Origin: Arcobacter cryaerophilus gv. crypticus
GTDB lineage: Bacteria; Campylobacterota; Campylobacteria; Campylobacterales; Arcobacteraceae
DNA length: 64,000 bases
Assembly (NCBI RefSeq): GCF_002993025.1
Contig: NZ_NXGI01000010.1
Span: 1-64,000 of the forward strand
Reading direction: 5' to 3'
Below are positions 43,510-53,094 of this stretch, one piece after another. The notes beneath the pieces are model-generated. The model saw nothing but the letters and a program-made list of their open reading frames with translations, had not been told where the DNA came from and searched no databases. The stretch's first letter is position 1. Every line of letters begins with the position of its first letter. Position numbers and translations under genes: made by a program.

Positions 43510-44767
43510 TCTTATTAAACTCCACTTTATAATTTTCTAAATTTAACCAATCTGATACTAAATCTTCATTTGAACTTATCTCAATTTGATTAAAAAACTG
43601 ATCAAATCCTAAATACTTACCATTTTTTTCTTGTTCAACTAAAACTTCTAATTTAACTTTATTATTCTTGATATTTTGCCTAAATTCATAATTTTTTTGT
43701 TTAATTATCTCGACAAGTTCAATATATCTATCTTTTGCAACATCACCTTTAACCATATCTTTCATAGAAGCACTTGGTGTTCCATCTCTTTTTGAGTATG
43801 TAAATGCATGAACATGAGTTAGAGGAAAATTATGCAAATTTTTCATAGCTTCACTCCAAAGTTCTTGCGTTTCTCCTGGGTGACCAACTATAAAATCAGT
43901 TCCCAAAGCATATCCATTTTGGCTTAGAAATTCAAAAAGCTCTAAATCACTTAAAACTTTATTTCGTCTATTCATAATTTTTAACATATCTTTTGAAGTG
44001 TGTTGAAGCGCTATATGAAGATGTTTTGCCATAAAAGGCTCATTTATGAGCTCTTTAAACTCATCATCAATTTGAATAGGCTCAATACTTCCCATTCTAA
44101 TTCTTTTAACACCTTTTATAAGTGACATTTTTTTAAGAAGTTTTGCAAGACTTGTGTGCATTTTCTTACCATAACTTCCTACATTTGTACCTGTTAAAAT
44201 AAATTCACTAAAACCATTATTTGCCAAAGTTTGCACTTGATTTAAAATAACACTCTCTTCATAACTTCTAGCATCACCTCGCACATATGGAATAATGCAG
44301 TAAGAGCATCTAAAATCACACCCCTCTTGTATTTTTATAAATGCCCTGCTTTTTCCAACAAACTCTTCAACAACAGTTGTATCAAGACTATTTAAATCTC
44401 CAAGTTTATAGAATTTATCATCTAATTTTAAAAGTTCATTAATATTCTCTTTTTCACTTGAACCAAAAAGTCCATCAATTTTATCATCTGCAAAAAGTTT
44501 TTCACCTTTTGTTCTTGTTCCACAACCTGTAAATATTACTTTTGGAGAGTTTTCAAGTTTTTTTAAACCATTTATATAGCTTCTAGCAGTTGTATCTGCA
44601 CTATTTGTAACTGTACAAGAGTTTATTATTACAACATTTGCTTCTTTTTCATTATTTGTTACATCAAAATCTTTTAGGTTACTAATCATTACTTGAGTAT
44701 CAAAAATATTTGTTCTACAACCAAAAGTTTTAAAAAAAACCTTTGGTCTGTGTTCACTAAAATTCAT
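43490..44767 (-). CDS. mtaB: tRNA t6A37 methylthiotransferase MtaB
   Basis: A 425-residue radical-SAM enzyme. The N-terminal UPF0004 domain has cysteines in FKTFGCRTN, INSCTVTN and FTGCGTR, and the radical-SAM cluster motif C-x-x-x-C-x-x-C is in GCDFRCSYCIIPYVRG. IALQHTSKDMLKIMNRR and a C-terminal TRAM-like region (EVLVEQEKNGKYLGF) follow. It adds a methylthio group to t6A at position 37 of tRNAs reading ANN codons. The GCRTN-type N-terminus and MtaB-like spacing separate it from MiaB. It overlaps the FtsH-like gene by 20 bases and follows mscS by 12. Confidence 0.9.
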   Translation of the reverse strand: MNFSEHRPKVFFKTFGCRTNIFDTQVMISNLKDFDVTNNEKEANVVIINSCTVTNSADTTARSYINGLKKLENSPKVIFTGCGTRTKGEKLFADDKIDGLFGSSEKENINELLKLDDKFYKLGDLNSLDTTVVEEFVGKSRAFIKIQEGCDFRCSYCIIPYVRGDARSYEESVILNQVQTLANNGFSEFILTGTNVGSYGKKMHTSLAKLLKKMSLIKGVKRIRMGSIEPIQIDDEFKELINEPFMAKHLHIALQHTSKDMLKIMNRRNKVLSDLELFEFLSQNGYALGTDFIVGHPGETQELWSEAMKNLHNFPLTHVHAFTYSKRDGTPSASMKDMVKGDVAKDRYIELVEIIKQKNYEFRQNIKNNKVKLEVLVEQEKNGKYLGFDQFFNQIEISSNEDLVSDWLNLENYKVEFNKNEARFK

Positions 44768-44779
44768 AAAGTCTTTATC

Positions 44780-46462
44780 CTAATTATCATGTATTTCAAA
44801 CTCTTTTTTTGGCATTTTTGATGCTGGTCCATAAGGATTTGAAGTTTTATTTATATTTATTTGTTGAGTTGGATAAGCTATATGTATATCATCCTCTTTC
44901 ATTAATGCTTCAATTATCTCAGCACAAATAGTACTTCTTAAAACAAGTGCAGCAAAAGAGTTTGTAAGATACCAACCAGAAATAACCATTCCATAAGGTT
45001 CTATTAAAGTAAATACTCTTGGTTCAACTCCAGTTGCTCTAAGTTGATATTTATTTCTCATTTTTGAAAGTTGTTTTCTTGTAATATCGCTATAACCTTT
45101 TGAATAATGCTTTAAAATATCTCTAATAATCTTTTGAGCCTTTTTAAAATTTGAATCAAAAGTTAAAGTTATGTCAATTCCATCCCAAACTGTTTTTAGT
45201 TCACTATGACTATAATTTGCAATAAGTTCAGAAAAAATATAGTTATTTGGTACAAAGAAAATTCTTCCAGCTCTTCTATTTTTCATATATGAAACAAGTG
45301 TAACATCTTCTTTTATAGTAATTTTAAATAACGAAATATCTAAAACATCTCCAACCGTTTCAACATCTCCTTTTGTAACTCGAATTCTATCTCCAACTTG
45401 AATAAAACCAGAAGTTACAATAACCAACCAACCAAAAATAGACATAAACCAATCTTTTAGTGCAATTGCAATACCAGCAGATGCAAATCCTAAAATTGTT
45501 ACAAGATATGAAACATTATCGATATAAGAGAAAAGAAGAAGCATTAAAACTAAAAAAGCCAATGTAAAATTTATAATTTTATTTACCATATAGTAATTTT
45601 CATTTTGTGAAAAATATCTTTTTAGTGTTAATTTCACTAAAAATGAGACTATAAGCATAATCACAATAATAGCAAATATCAAAAGTATTTTTTGTACTTG
45701 CTGAGATATTTGATTTTTTATCTCTAAAATAACCTGCTCAATTTTTCTTCCATAAACCTCTTGAGTTGTACTTACAATATCTAAGACAATTTCAAAATCT
45801 CTTTTTTGTTTATCTAAAAATACTATTTTCTCTTTGTACTCATCTTTTGGCTCTAAAACATATAAATTTCTATAGCTATCTAGCTCTTCTTGAAGATTTT
45901 TTGATAAAAATTCTAATTGTGCTTCTAAACTAGTAAATTGTTGTTTACTATCTTCCATCTTTTTTATACTTGATAAAGCATTAATTATTCCAAAAGGATT
46001 TGTAATTTTTTCAACTATTTCAATTTCTGGTGGATTTATCAAACTTCCTATTGGTGAACCTTTATATTCACTTATTAACTCTAGTTCATTCTCTTTTACT
46101 CTGATTTTATTTAAAAGTTGATACTCAAGCTCATCACTTAAATTATTTTTTCTCTTTAAGCTGTCTTTTAATTGCTCTAAATCAGCTGAAATTTTACTAT
46201 ACGATAGATAATTTGAGTATCTTTTTAAAAGAATATTATCTTTAAATCCAGACTCTATTTTATTTATTTTTTCAAGTAAAATATTTGCTTCAACCATATT
46301 TTCAATATCTAAAATATTTTCATCTTTTTTTTGACTATTTTTTGAAGAACCTTTTTTTTGATCTACTTTTTCTGTTTTTGTGTCATTTGTATTATCTTGA
46401 TTTGCATTTAAAACTGTAGCACCAACTAAAAAAAGTATTAAAATAACTATTTTTTTAAACAA
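44780..46462 (-). CDS. MscS-family mechanosensitive channel
   Basis: A 560-residue protein starting at TTG directly after aroB. Signal-peptide-like N-terminus (ending LNANQ), a long periplasmic coiled-coil region (about 40-255), several helices (about 258-280, 300-318, 325-345 and the pore helix with GFASAGIAIALKDWFMSIFG) and the MscS beta domain (VGDRIRVTKGDVETVGDVLDISLFKITI, PNNYIFSELIANYSH), then the C-terminal alpha/beta cage. The Gly/Ala-rich pore helix is clear. It opens under membrane tension to release solutes on osmotic downshock. The large periplasmic part makes it an MscK/YbdG-like rather than minimal MscS. Confidence 0.93.
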   Translation of the reverse strand: MFKKIVILILFLVGATVLNANQDNTNDTKTEKVDQKKGSSKNSQKKDENILDIENMVEANILLEKINKIESGFKDNILLKRYSNYLSYSKISADLEQLKDSLKRKNNLSDELEYQLLNKIRVKENELELISEYKGSPIGSLINPPEIEIVEKITNPFGIINALSSIKKMEDSKQQFTSLEAQLEFLSKNLQEELDSYRNLYVLEPKDEYKEKIVFLDKQKRDFEIVLDIVSTTQEVYGRKIEQVILEIKNQISQQVQKILLIFAIIVIMLIVSFLVKLTLKRYFSQNENYYMVNKIINFTLAFLVLMLLLFSYIDNVSYLVTILGFASAGIAIALKDWFMSIFGWLVIVTSGFIQVGDRIRVTKGDVETVGDVLDISLFKITIKEDVTLVSYMKNRRAGRIFFVPNNYIFSELIANYSHSELKTVWDGIDITLTFDSNFKKAQKIIRDILKHYSKGYSDITRKQLSKMRNKYQLRATGVEPRVFTLIEPYGMVISGWYLTNSFAALVLRSTICAEIIEALMKEDDIHIAYPTQQININKTSNPYGPASKMPKKEFEIHDN

Positions 46463-47497
46463 TTAAAATCCTTTTAAAATTTCAATAACATCATCTTTTT
46501 TTATCTCATCTGTAATTTTACAATCACCAATCCCAACAGGCAAAATAAATTTAATTTTACTATTACTAGACTTTTTATCCAAGAAAAAATGCTCATAAAA
46601 ATCTTCAACATCGTTTATTTTAAAAGTTGTTGGTATGTCATATTTTTTAAGTAAATTTTCTACTCTTTTTTCATCTTCTTTACTCATAATTCCTAGTTTA
46701 AGAGCTAAAGAATTTGCCATACACATTCCAATTCCAACAGCTTCACCATGAAGATATGTTTTGTAATTTGTAATATTTTCAATAACATGTCCAAAAGTAT
46801 GCCCATAATTTAATGCAGCTCTTAATCCTTGCTCTTTCTCATCAACACTTACTACATAAGCTTTTGTTTGTACTGATTTTTGTATAGCTATATCAATATT
46901 TTTTTCATCTTTTAAGTCATTATTTTCAAGCCAAATAAAAAAATCTTTGTTGAAACAAACAGCCATTTTAATAATCTCAGCAACTCCCGCACCAAACTCT
47001 CTTTTTGGAAGAGTTTTTAAAAAACTAGAGTCTATGTAAACAGATTTTGGCTGATGAAAAGTTCCTACTAGGTTTTTTCCATATTTATTATTTATTCCTG
47101 TTTTTCCACCAACGCTTGCATCTACTTGTGATAAAAGTGTAGTTGGAATTTGAATAAAATCAATTCCTCTTTGATAAATTGATGCAGCAAAACCCGTCAT
47201 ATCTCCAATTACACCACCACCAAAGGCAATAAGAAGGGATTTTCTATCGAGTTTTGCTTCAAAGCACGAACCTAAAATATCTTCTAAAGTTTGTATATTT
47301 TTATACTCTTCACCATCTTTAATTGTGCAAAAAAATAGCTCTTTTGCTGTTAATTTTGATTTTAAATACTCTAAATGAAACCCAGCAACAGTAGGATTAG
47401 TAACAACAACAACTTTTCTATCAAAGCTCAAAGCTTTTAGTTTTTCGATATAAATTTCGTATGAATTATCATTTGTTAAGTCTATTTTTACAATCAT
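46463..47497 (-). CDS. aroB: 3-dehydroquinate synthase
   Basis: A 344-residue NAD- and metal-dependent enzyme of the shikimate pathway that cyclises DAHP. Motifs: [39 protein letters not shown], metal ligands in the AEIIKMAV Glu, LNYGHTFGH and [10 protein letters not shown]. Length normal. It heads the minus-strand group aroB-mscS-mtaB-FtsH-like-bioV-mog, in which every junction overlaps or nearly touches. Confidence 0.97.
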   Translation of the reverse strand: MIVKIDLTNDNSYEIYIEKLKALSFDRKVVVVTNPTVAGFHLEYLKSKLTAKELFFCTIKDGEEYKNIQTLEDILGSCFEAKLDRKSLLIAFGGGVIGDMTGFAASIYQRGIDFIQIPTTLLSQVDASVGGKTGINNKYGKNLVGTFHQPKSVYIDSSFLKTLPKREFGAGVAEIIKMAVCFNKDFFIWLENNDLKDEKNIDIAIQKSVQTKAYVVSVDEKEQGLRAALNYGHTFGHVIENITNYKTYLHGEAVGIGMCMANSLALKLGIMSKEDEKRVENLLKKYDIPTTFKINDVEDFYEHFFLDKKSSNSKIKFILPVGIGDCKITDEIKKDDVIEILKGF

Positions 47498-47533
47498 AAT
47501 TTATCTTTCATTTGATATAAGTAGAAATAGATA

Positions 47534-47572
47534 TTAACCAAAAAAAGCTAAAAAAAGCCTTTCTTTGGTTAA
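47534..47572 (-). terminator. Hairpin between lapD and aroB
   Basis: TTAACCAAA (47534-47542) pairs with TTTGGTTAA (47564-47572), with an inner AAAGC/GC-TTT pairing. It lies just after the LapD-like gene and probably ends the lapG-lapD transcript. Confidence 0.55.
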
Positions 47573-47582
47573 ATAGTAGTTT

Positions 47583-49457
47583 TTATAGTTTTGACATAAC
47601 AGAGCCAGAAATTGCATTTATTCCTATCTCTTCTAAAGTTTTTATCTCTTCAATTTCATCAACACTTGTAGCAACAAGTTTAATATCTAAAGATTGTGTA
47701 AGTATTTTTAACATATTTAAGCTCTGTCTTGATTCAAGTAAGAAGAATTTTGAAGCTTTAATATAAAGTGGTCTTAACTCTTTTAAATAGTTATAATCAT
47801 CGCTATTTGCAATAAAATTAAATATAGCAAAGTTGAAACCAAACTCTTTAAATAGTGAAATATACATCAAAGTACTATTGAAATTTTTATTAAATGCATC
47901 TTCTTCAATTTCAAAAATAATATTTTTTGAAATATGTTTATATTTAATTAATAGCTCTTTTAGATTTGCATAACTACTTAATTTTTCTATAAATAAAGTA
48001 GGAAGTTGAATTGATAAAAACTCATTTGCTTTATTTTGTTTGAAAACTTTTTCAATGATATGCAAATATACTTCATCTAATCTATTTTGTTCTAAAACAG
48101 AAGCTATAAATTCACCATATCTAATAGTTTCTCCTTTAAAATCAAGCTCAAAACTAATTGTTTTTAAATACTCTTCTTTTGAATTTATATCAACAATATC
48201 TCTATGAATAAGTCTGAAGAACTCCTCTTTTAAAGATATATTTAGTATATTTATCCACTCTTCTTTTGTTTTAATATTTTCCATATGAGTTACATAAAAA
48301 TAATCTTTATCGCTATTTACTTTTGCTTGAGAAAGTGAATAATCTATCTTTGTAAATAGAGTTCTTAAACTCTCTTCATTTTCATATTTACAAAGACCTA
48401 TAAAAATATTATCTTCAAGCTCTACAATAGCTTTTAAATCAATTATCAGTTTTTCTAAAGCGTTTTTTACATCTTTTTCTTTTGCGTTTGGAACAAGTGC
48501 TAAAAACTCTGAACCATTCATTCTAACAACAATATCATGATCAGCCTCAAAACTATTTTTTAACTTTGAAGCTAATTTAAATAAAATCTCATTTGTTTTT
48601 ATAAATCCATAAGTTTTGTTTATTACATCAAGTTTTATTGCAAGAGATACTATAAAACCTTTATTATTTGAGCTATCTTTATCTAAATACTCATTTGCTT
48701 TTAATATAAAATATTTTCTATTATTTATTTTTGTTACTTCATCAAAATATAAAAGTTCTTTATTTGTCTTTAATACTTCATTTGTATTTTGAAACATTTT
48801 TTCAAATTTAGAAACCATACTATTTATACTAGTTGTTAAAGTTTTAAACTCATCTGTAAATGGTTGCTCTGTTGAGAGTATAAACTCATTGTTCATTACA
48901 GCTTTTGCTTGATTATTTATTGTTCTTAAAGGTTTTAGTATAAAATTAAAAAAGATAGATAAAATAATTATTAAAACAACAAAACTAAATGCTAAAGATT
49001 GTAAAAGTTTAATAAACATACTATATGTTTGATTATAGTATATAGCTCTATCTGCATAAATTTCTAAAACTCCTAAAACATTCCAGCCTTCTGAAATACT
49101 AGCAAGTGCTGAAATTTCACCAGTATCTACAATATTAATAAACCAATGTGGTATCTCATCGCTTATTATTAAATCTTTTTTTAGTTCATAAACTATCTCA
49201 TCATTAATATTTTTAAACACAATTTTTTCATAATTTCCATTATCAAAAGCTGCATTTATAACTGTTTTTATAGTTCCTTCATCAACTCCCGCATTTGTTA
49301 TTGATAAACTAGTACTTGTAACACTATTTTGTACATTTTCATACAAAGATTTTGCCGATGAATCTTTTATAATATTAAAAGATAGACCAATAATAGATAC
49401 AAAAAGTATCAAAAAAATAAAACCAAGAACAATAGAAACTTGCTTTAATAAACTCAT
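47583..49457 (-). CDS. lapD: LapD-type inner-membrane c-di-GMP receptor (degenerate GGDEF-EAL)
   Basis: A 624-residue protein. Two helices (about 7-30 and 150-175) flank a roughly 120-residue periplasmic domain holding the G-W loop (ISEGWNVLGVLEIYA; Trp125) that contacts LapG in Pseudomonas LapD. HAMP follows, then a GGDEF fold whose signature is M-N-G-S-E-F, and an EAL fold (from about 400) in which the catalytic E-A-L is replaced (ISFELDF). Neither enzyme active site is intact, as in LapD, which binds c-di-GMP through the EAL domain and then sequesters LapG. Its ATG overlaps the lapG-like stop by 4 bases. Pairing with a C93 protease is the strongest evidence. Confidence 0.85.
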   Translation of the reverse strand: MSLLKQVSIVLGFIFLILFVSIIGLSFNIIKDSSAKSLYENVQNSVTSTSLSITNAGVDEGTIKTVINAAFDNGNYEKIVFKNINDEIVYELKKDLIISDEIPHWFINIVDTGEISALASISEGWNVLGVLEIYADRAIYYNQTYSMFIKLLQSLAFSFVVLIIILSIFFNFILKPLRTINNQAKAVMNNEFILSTEQPFTDEFKTLTTSINSMVSKFEKMFQNTNEVLKTNKELLYFDEVTKINNRKYFILKANEYLDKDSSNNKGFIVSLAIKLDVINKTYGFIKTNEILFKLASKLKNSFEADHDIVVRMNGSEFLALVPNAKEKDVKNALEKLIIDLKAIVELEDNIFIGLCKYENEESLRTLFTKIDYSLSQAKVNSDKDYFYVTHMENIKTKEEWINILNISLKEEFFRLIHRDIVDINSKEEYLKTISFELDFKGETIRYGEFIASVLEQNRLDEVYLHIIEKVFKQNKANEFLSIQLPTLFIEKLSSYANLKELLIKYKHISKNIIFEIEEDAFNKNFNSTLMYISLFKEFGFNFAIFNFIANSDDYNYLKELRPLYIKASKFFLLESRQSLNMLKILTQSLDIKLVATSVDEIEEIKTLEEIGINAISGSVMSKL

Positions 49458-50053
49458 ATTTTTTTTCCTTTATAATCTTTAATTAATGTATCCCACTTTC
49501 TGTGAGCAGCTGTTTTTTCACCCTTTAGAATATTTGGATTAAAGTTGAAAACTGGTATCAGATCATCTCTTTTTGAAGCTGGCTGTATAGTTTTTCTTAA
49601 ATTATCTAAAACTAATGGCTCAGAACTTGGTGTTTCAAAATATGTCAAAACCATATGTGCTTCATTTGAAGATTTAACTCTAACATAAGATAAAAACATT
49701 TTAGAAGTTGGAACTCCTAAGTATTCAAGTGCAAGATATTTTGCAATTGCATAATCTTCACAATCTCCTTTATCTTTTGCTAAAAATTCATAAGGGTTTG
49801 CCCAATAATCACTAGTACCATAAACAGTTTGATCACTTGCATATTTTATACCATTGAAAAAATCATTTATCTTCTCAAGCTTTGTTCTTAAATCAGAGTT
49901 TTTGCTTTTTTCCAACATAGTATTTAATGCAATAAACCTATTTTTTGCAAATTTTCCATATTTTTCTTCAACTTTTAAGATTAAAGAGGTATCAACAAAA
50001 TCAGCATTTATGGTAAAAAACAGTAGAAAAAATATACTAATTAAAATTTTCAT
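49454..50053 (-). CDS. lapG: LapG-type periplasmic transglutaminase-like cysteine protease
   Basis: A 199-residue protein with a signal peptide (1-17). It has the bacterial transglutaminase-like C93 pattern: N-terminal helices, SDYWANPYEFL, catalytic Cys98 in KGDCEDYAIAKY, His133 in SNEAHMVLTYF and Asp150 in PLVLDNL. LapG cleaves the N-terminal region of giant RTX-type adhesins and so detaches biofilm cells unless LapD, bound to c-di-GMP, holds it. No adhesin or type I secretion gene is in this window. First gene of the two-gene unit, divergent from the SixA-like gene. Confidence 0.87.
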   Translation of the reverse strand: MKILISIFFLLFFTINADFVDTSLILKVEEKYGKFAKNRFIALNTMLEKSKNSDLRTKLEKINDFFNGIKYASDQTVYGTSDYWANPYEFLAKDKGDCEDYAIAKYLALEYLGVPTSKMFLSYVRVKSSNEAHMVLTYFETPSSEPLVLDNLRKTIQPASKRDDLIPVFNFNPNILKGEKTAAHRKWDTLIKDYKGKKI

Positions 50054-50134
50054 GTAATTATTATATCTAAAAATAATATATTTTTTCTTTTCTGTAATAT
50101 ATGATAAAATGAGAAAAAAATTGAAGGATTTTAT

Positions 50135-50632
50135 ATGAAAGAGTTGATTTTAATAAGACATGCAAAATCTAGTTGGTCAAATCCTCTTTTAGAAGATTTT
50201 GAAAGACCTTTAAATAAAAGAGGTGCAAAAAATGCACCTTTTATGGCAAAAATTTTGAAACAAAAAGAGGTAAATCCAGATTTAATAATCTCTTCACCAT
50301 CAAAAAGAACAAAAGATACTTTAGATTTTTTTATCAAAGAGTTTGATTATAAAGGAGAAATTATCTTTGAAGAATCAATTTATGAAGCACCTTATATTAA
50401 TATTTTAAAAGTTGTAAAAAATATAGATGATAAACATAAAACTATATTTTTATTTGGACATAATCCTGGACTTAATGATTTAGCAGATTTTTTATTAGGA
50501 AGATTTGAAGAGAATATCCCTACATGTGGAGTATTAAAACTAAATTTTAATATATCAAAATGGGAAGATATTAAAGAAAAAATTGGAATTTTAGAGTTTT
50601 TTATATATCCAAAAATGTTTGATAAATCTTAA
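50135..50632 (+). CDS. sixA: SixA-type phosphohistidine phosphatase
   Basis: A 165-residue histidine phosphatase-fold protein: the catalytic LIRHAKSSW at residues 5-13, FERPLNKRG, the conserved Arg in SSPSKRTKDTL and the second His in FLFGHNPGLNDLADFL. The RHAKSSW start is typical of SixA, which dephosphorylates HPt domains or the PTS protein NPr. A target in this organism is unknown. Single gene ending 10 bases before the converging btu operon. Confidence 0.87.
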   Translation: MKELILIRHAKSSWSNPLLEDFERPLNKRGAKNAPFMAKILKQKEVNPDLIISSPSKRTKDTLDFFIKEFDYKGEIIFEESIYEAPYINILKVVKNIDDKHKTIFLFGHNPGLNDLADFLLGRFEENIPTCGVLKLNFNISKWEDIKEKIGILEFFIYPKMFDKS

Positions 50633-50642
50633 ATAAAAATAT

Positions 50643-51590
50643 TTATTTACGTATTAAAAGATATACAAAAAATGGAGCTCCAATAAAAGCAGTCACAACA
50701 CCTATTGGTAAGCTTGAAGCTGTTGGTAAAACTCTTGAAATTAAATCACAAAAAACTAAAAAAGTTCCACCAAAAAATAGTGTTGGTATAAATAGTTTAG
50801 TTGCACTTTGCTTATATATTAGCTTTACAATATGAGGAATTACAAGCCCTACAAAGCCAATAGGTCCTGTAAAACTAATACAAATTCCAACACAAATAGT
50901 AATAAACAAAAGTAGAGTCAAAATAGTTTTGTTTACATTTAAACCTTTTAAAAAAGCCATATCATTTGAAATAAGAAGTAAATTTATACTATTTTTCATT
51001 TTATAAACAAAAAGAATAAGACAAGCAGCTACAACAACTACAACAAAAGAAGCAAGAAACCCAACCGTATCAAGACTTCCTAAGGTAAATCTTACTATTG
51101 AATAGTTTTCTTGAAGATTACTCATAAAAAATATAAGCATAAGTGCTGAACTATAAAAATATGATAGTGCAATTCCTATTAAAAGCATTGAATTTGTAGA
51201 GCTTATAAGCTTTTTGGAGTTGATTTTTTTAGAAATTATAAATAGAATTAAAATAGTTACAAGTGATCCAAAAATACTAGAAAAAAATAGTGGTATCAAA
51301 GGAAAAAAAACTATAGAAATAGCTGAAAACAGTGTTGTTCCACTTGCAATTCCTAAAGTATATGGAGTTATTAACTCATTTTTAAAAACTATTTGAAAAA
51401 TTAAACCACCCAAAGCCAAAATTGAACCTACAAAAAATGCCAAAATAACTCTAGGAACTCTTAAGTCCCAAAAAACAGTAGATAAACTATCATTTAAATT
51501 TAAAATATCTTTAATATTTATTGTAATTTCTCCTAAAAAAGGAGATAAAAATATAATCAAAATAGCAAAAATATATAATATTTTTTTCAT
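50643..51590 (-). CDS. btuC: BtuC/FecCD-type ABC permease
   Basis: A 315-residue FecCD-family permease with about 10 helices. Family motifs: RVPRVILAFFVGSILALGGLIF, TPYTLGIASG, GLNVN and FTGPIGFVGLVIPHIVKLI near the C-terminus, which is the coupling region. It forms the membrane channel for cobalamin or a siderophore. It is last in the operon and overlaps the ATPase gene by 4 bases. The substrate name rests on the BtuB-like receptor in the same operon. It could also serve heme or another corrinoid. Confidence 0.85.
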   Translation of the reverse strand: MKKILYIFAILIIFLSPFLGEITINIKDILNLNDSLSTVFWDLRVPRVILAFFVGSILALGGLIFQIVFKNELITPYTLGIASGTTLFSAISIVFFPLIPLFFSSIFGSLVTILILFIISKKINSKKLISSTNSMLLIGIALSYFYSSALMLIFFMSNLQENYSIVRFTLGSLDTVGFLASFVVVVVAACLILFVYKMKNSINLLLISNDMAFLKGLNVNKTILTLLLFITICVGICISFTGPIGFVGLVIPHIVKLIYKQSATKLFIPTLFFGGTFLVFCDLISRVLPTASSLPIGVVTAFIGAPFFVYLLIRK

Positions 51591-52288
51591 AAATCAAGTA
51601 CCAAATGAGAATCTAAAAGTTTTAAATTTTCACCATAAAATCTATTTAAATTCTCTTGTATAAAAAACTCACTATGAGAGCCAAAAAATTTCAAAGAACC
51701 TTTTTGTAAAAATAGTACTTTGAAATCTTTTAAAGCATAAGCAAAATCAAGATTATGTGTAATTACTATTTTTTGAGAAAGTAAGCTTGAATTTAAAATA
51801 TCAAAAACATCTTTTACTCTATTCAAATCCAAATTTGCAGTTAATTCATCAAAAATTGTAATCTTTGCATTGTGTAGTAAAGCACTAGCTAGAAGCAAAA
51901 GTTGTTGCTCTCCTGAACTTAAATCTACACAAGAATTAAATTTTAAATCTTCAAGTTTTAGTAAAGATATAATTTTTTCTATATCTTCTATATTTTTTTC
52001 TTCTATAATTGATAGTTTTAAATACTCTAAAACATTCAAATACTCATCAAATATTTCAAAACGACTAGGAATATAATTTATAGATTTTGCTCTATCATAT
52101 GAGCTTAAATCTTTTATATTTTTACTTTCAAAAAAAAGATTAGAAGATGGTAAAAGATTTGATAAAACTTTTGCTAAAGTAGATTTACCTGCTCCATTTT
52201 CACCTAAAATAAGTAAATTTTCACTTTTTTCTAAAATAAAAGATATATCTTTTAAAATAAAATTACTAAAATTTTTTAGTTCTAACAT
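51587..52288 (-). CDS. btuD: BtuD/FecE-type ABC ATPase
   Basis: A 233-residue ATPase that powers the BtuC-type permease: Walker A GENGAGKSTL near 32-41, signature LSSGEQQLLLLAS and Walker B ITIFDELTANLD, with an H-loop in IVITHNLDFAY. The signature reads L-S-S-G-E rather than L-S-G-G-E. It overlaps the binding-protein gene by 23 bases and the permease by 4, typical of a tightly coupled importer. Confidence 0.88.
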   Translation of the reverse strand: MLELKNFSNFILKDISFILEKSENLLILGENGAGKSTLAKVLSNLLPSSNLFFESKNIKDLSSYDRAKSINYIPSRFEIFDEYLNVLEYLKLSIIEEKNIEDIEKIISLLKLEDLKFNSCVDLSSGEQQLLLLASALLHNAKITIFDELTANLDLNRVKDVFDILNSSLLSQKIVITHNLDFAYALKDFKVLFLQKGSLKFFGSHSEFFIQENLNRFYGENLKLLDSHLVLDL

Positions 52289-53093
52289 CTTCTAAAATAC
52301 CTTTAAAATCATCTATTAAATATTTTACTCTGTGACTTGAGATTCCTGAGTATTCATCATCTATTATATAAATATTCTCTTGTTTACTTGCAGTTACTGG
52401 TAACTTTTTCCAAAGATTTAACATATCATCTTTTTCTTTATCATCTTTTAAATATGGCGCTAATAATATAATAATATCTGGATTTAAAGTAATCAATTTT
52501 TCACTATTTATTGAAGGTTGTGATTTCAAACTTGATTGATAGGCATTTATATTGTTACTAGCTTTTATAATATCTTCAAAATATATAAAATTTCCTACTA
52601 CAAAAATCTGATTTGATAGCGTGTTTTGTGGACTTATTACTATAAGAATTTTTTGATTTTCTATAATATTTTTTAAAGATTCCAAACTATTTTCTATCTG
52701 ATTATTTAAATCTTTTGCTTCCTCTTTTTTATTGAAAACTTCACCTAAATCTTTTATTGTAAACTTAATATCTTCTAAACTATTTGTTTTATAAACCAAA
52801 GTTTTAAAATTTAAATCTTTTAAACTTTGGTTTAATTTTTTATCATAATCTTGATTTAATATAATAGTTGGATTTAAGCTTACAACTTTTTCCAAACTAA
52901 CACTTCCATATCCTCCAACTTTTTGAATATTTTTTGACTCAATTGGAAAATCACAAAACTCCGTATTTGCAATAATCTTATCCCCTAAACCTAAGGCAAA
53001 AGCTATTTCATTTATTGCTGGACTTAAAGTGATAATTCTCTCAGTTGCATTTAAAAAATTTATAAAAAGTAGAAGATATAGTAGTTTTTTCAT
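52266..53093 (-). CDS. btuF: BtuF-type periplasmic binding protein
   Basis: A 275-residue class III (two lobes joined by a helix) binding protein with a signal peptide ending LNA-TER. Fold cues: IITLSPAINEIAFALGLGDKIIA, KVGGYGSVSLEKVVSLNPTII, and a long rigid helix near 120-140 before the second lobe. No lipobox cysteine is at the cleavage site, so it is probably soluble rather than a lipoprotein. It delivers a TonB-imported ligand, most likely cobalamin, to the BtuCD-type importer. One base separates it from the receptor gene. Confidence 0.85.
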   Translation of the reverse strand: MKKLLYLLLFINFLNATERIITLSPAINEIAFALGLGDKIIANTEFCDFPIESKNIQKVGGYGSVSLEKVVSLNPTIILNQDYDKKLNQSLKDLNFKTLVYKTNSLEDIKFTIKDLGEVFNKKEEAKDLNNQIENSLESLKNIIENQKILIVISPQNTLSNQIFVVGNFIYFEDIIKASNNINAYQSSLKSQPSINSEKLITLNPDIIILLAPYLKDDKEKDDMLNLWKKLPVTASKQENIYIIDDEYSGISSHRVKYLIDDFKGILEDVRTKKF

Positions 53094-53094
53094 C

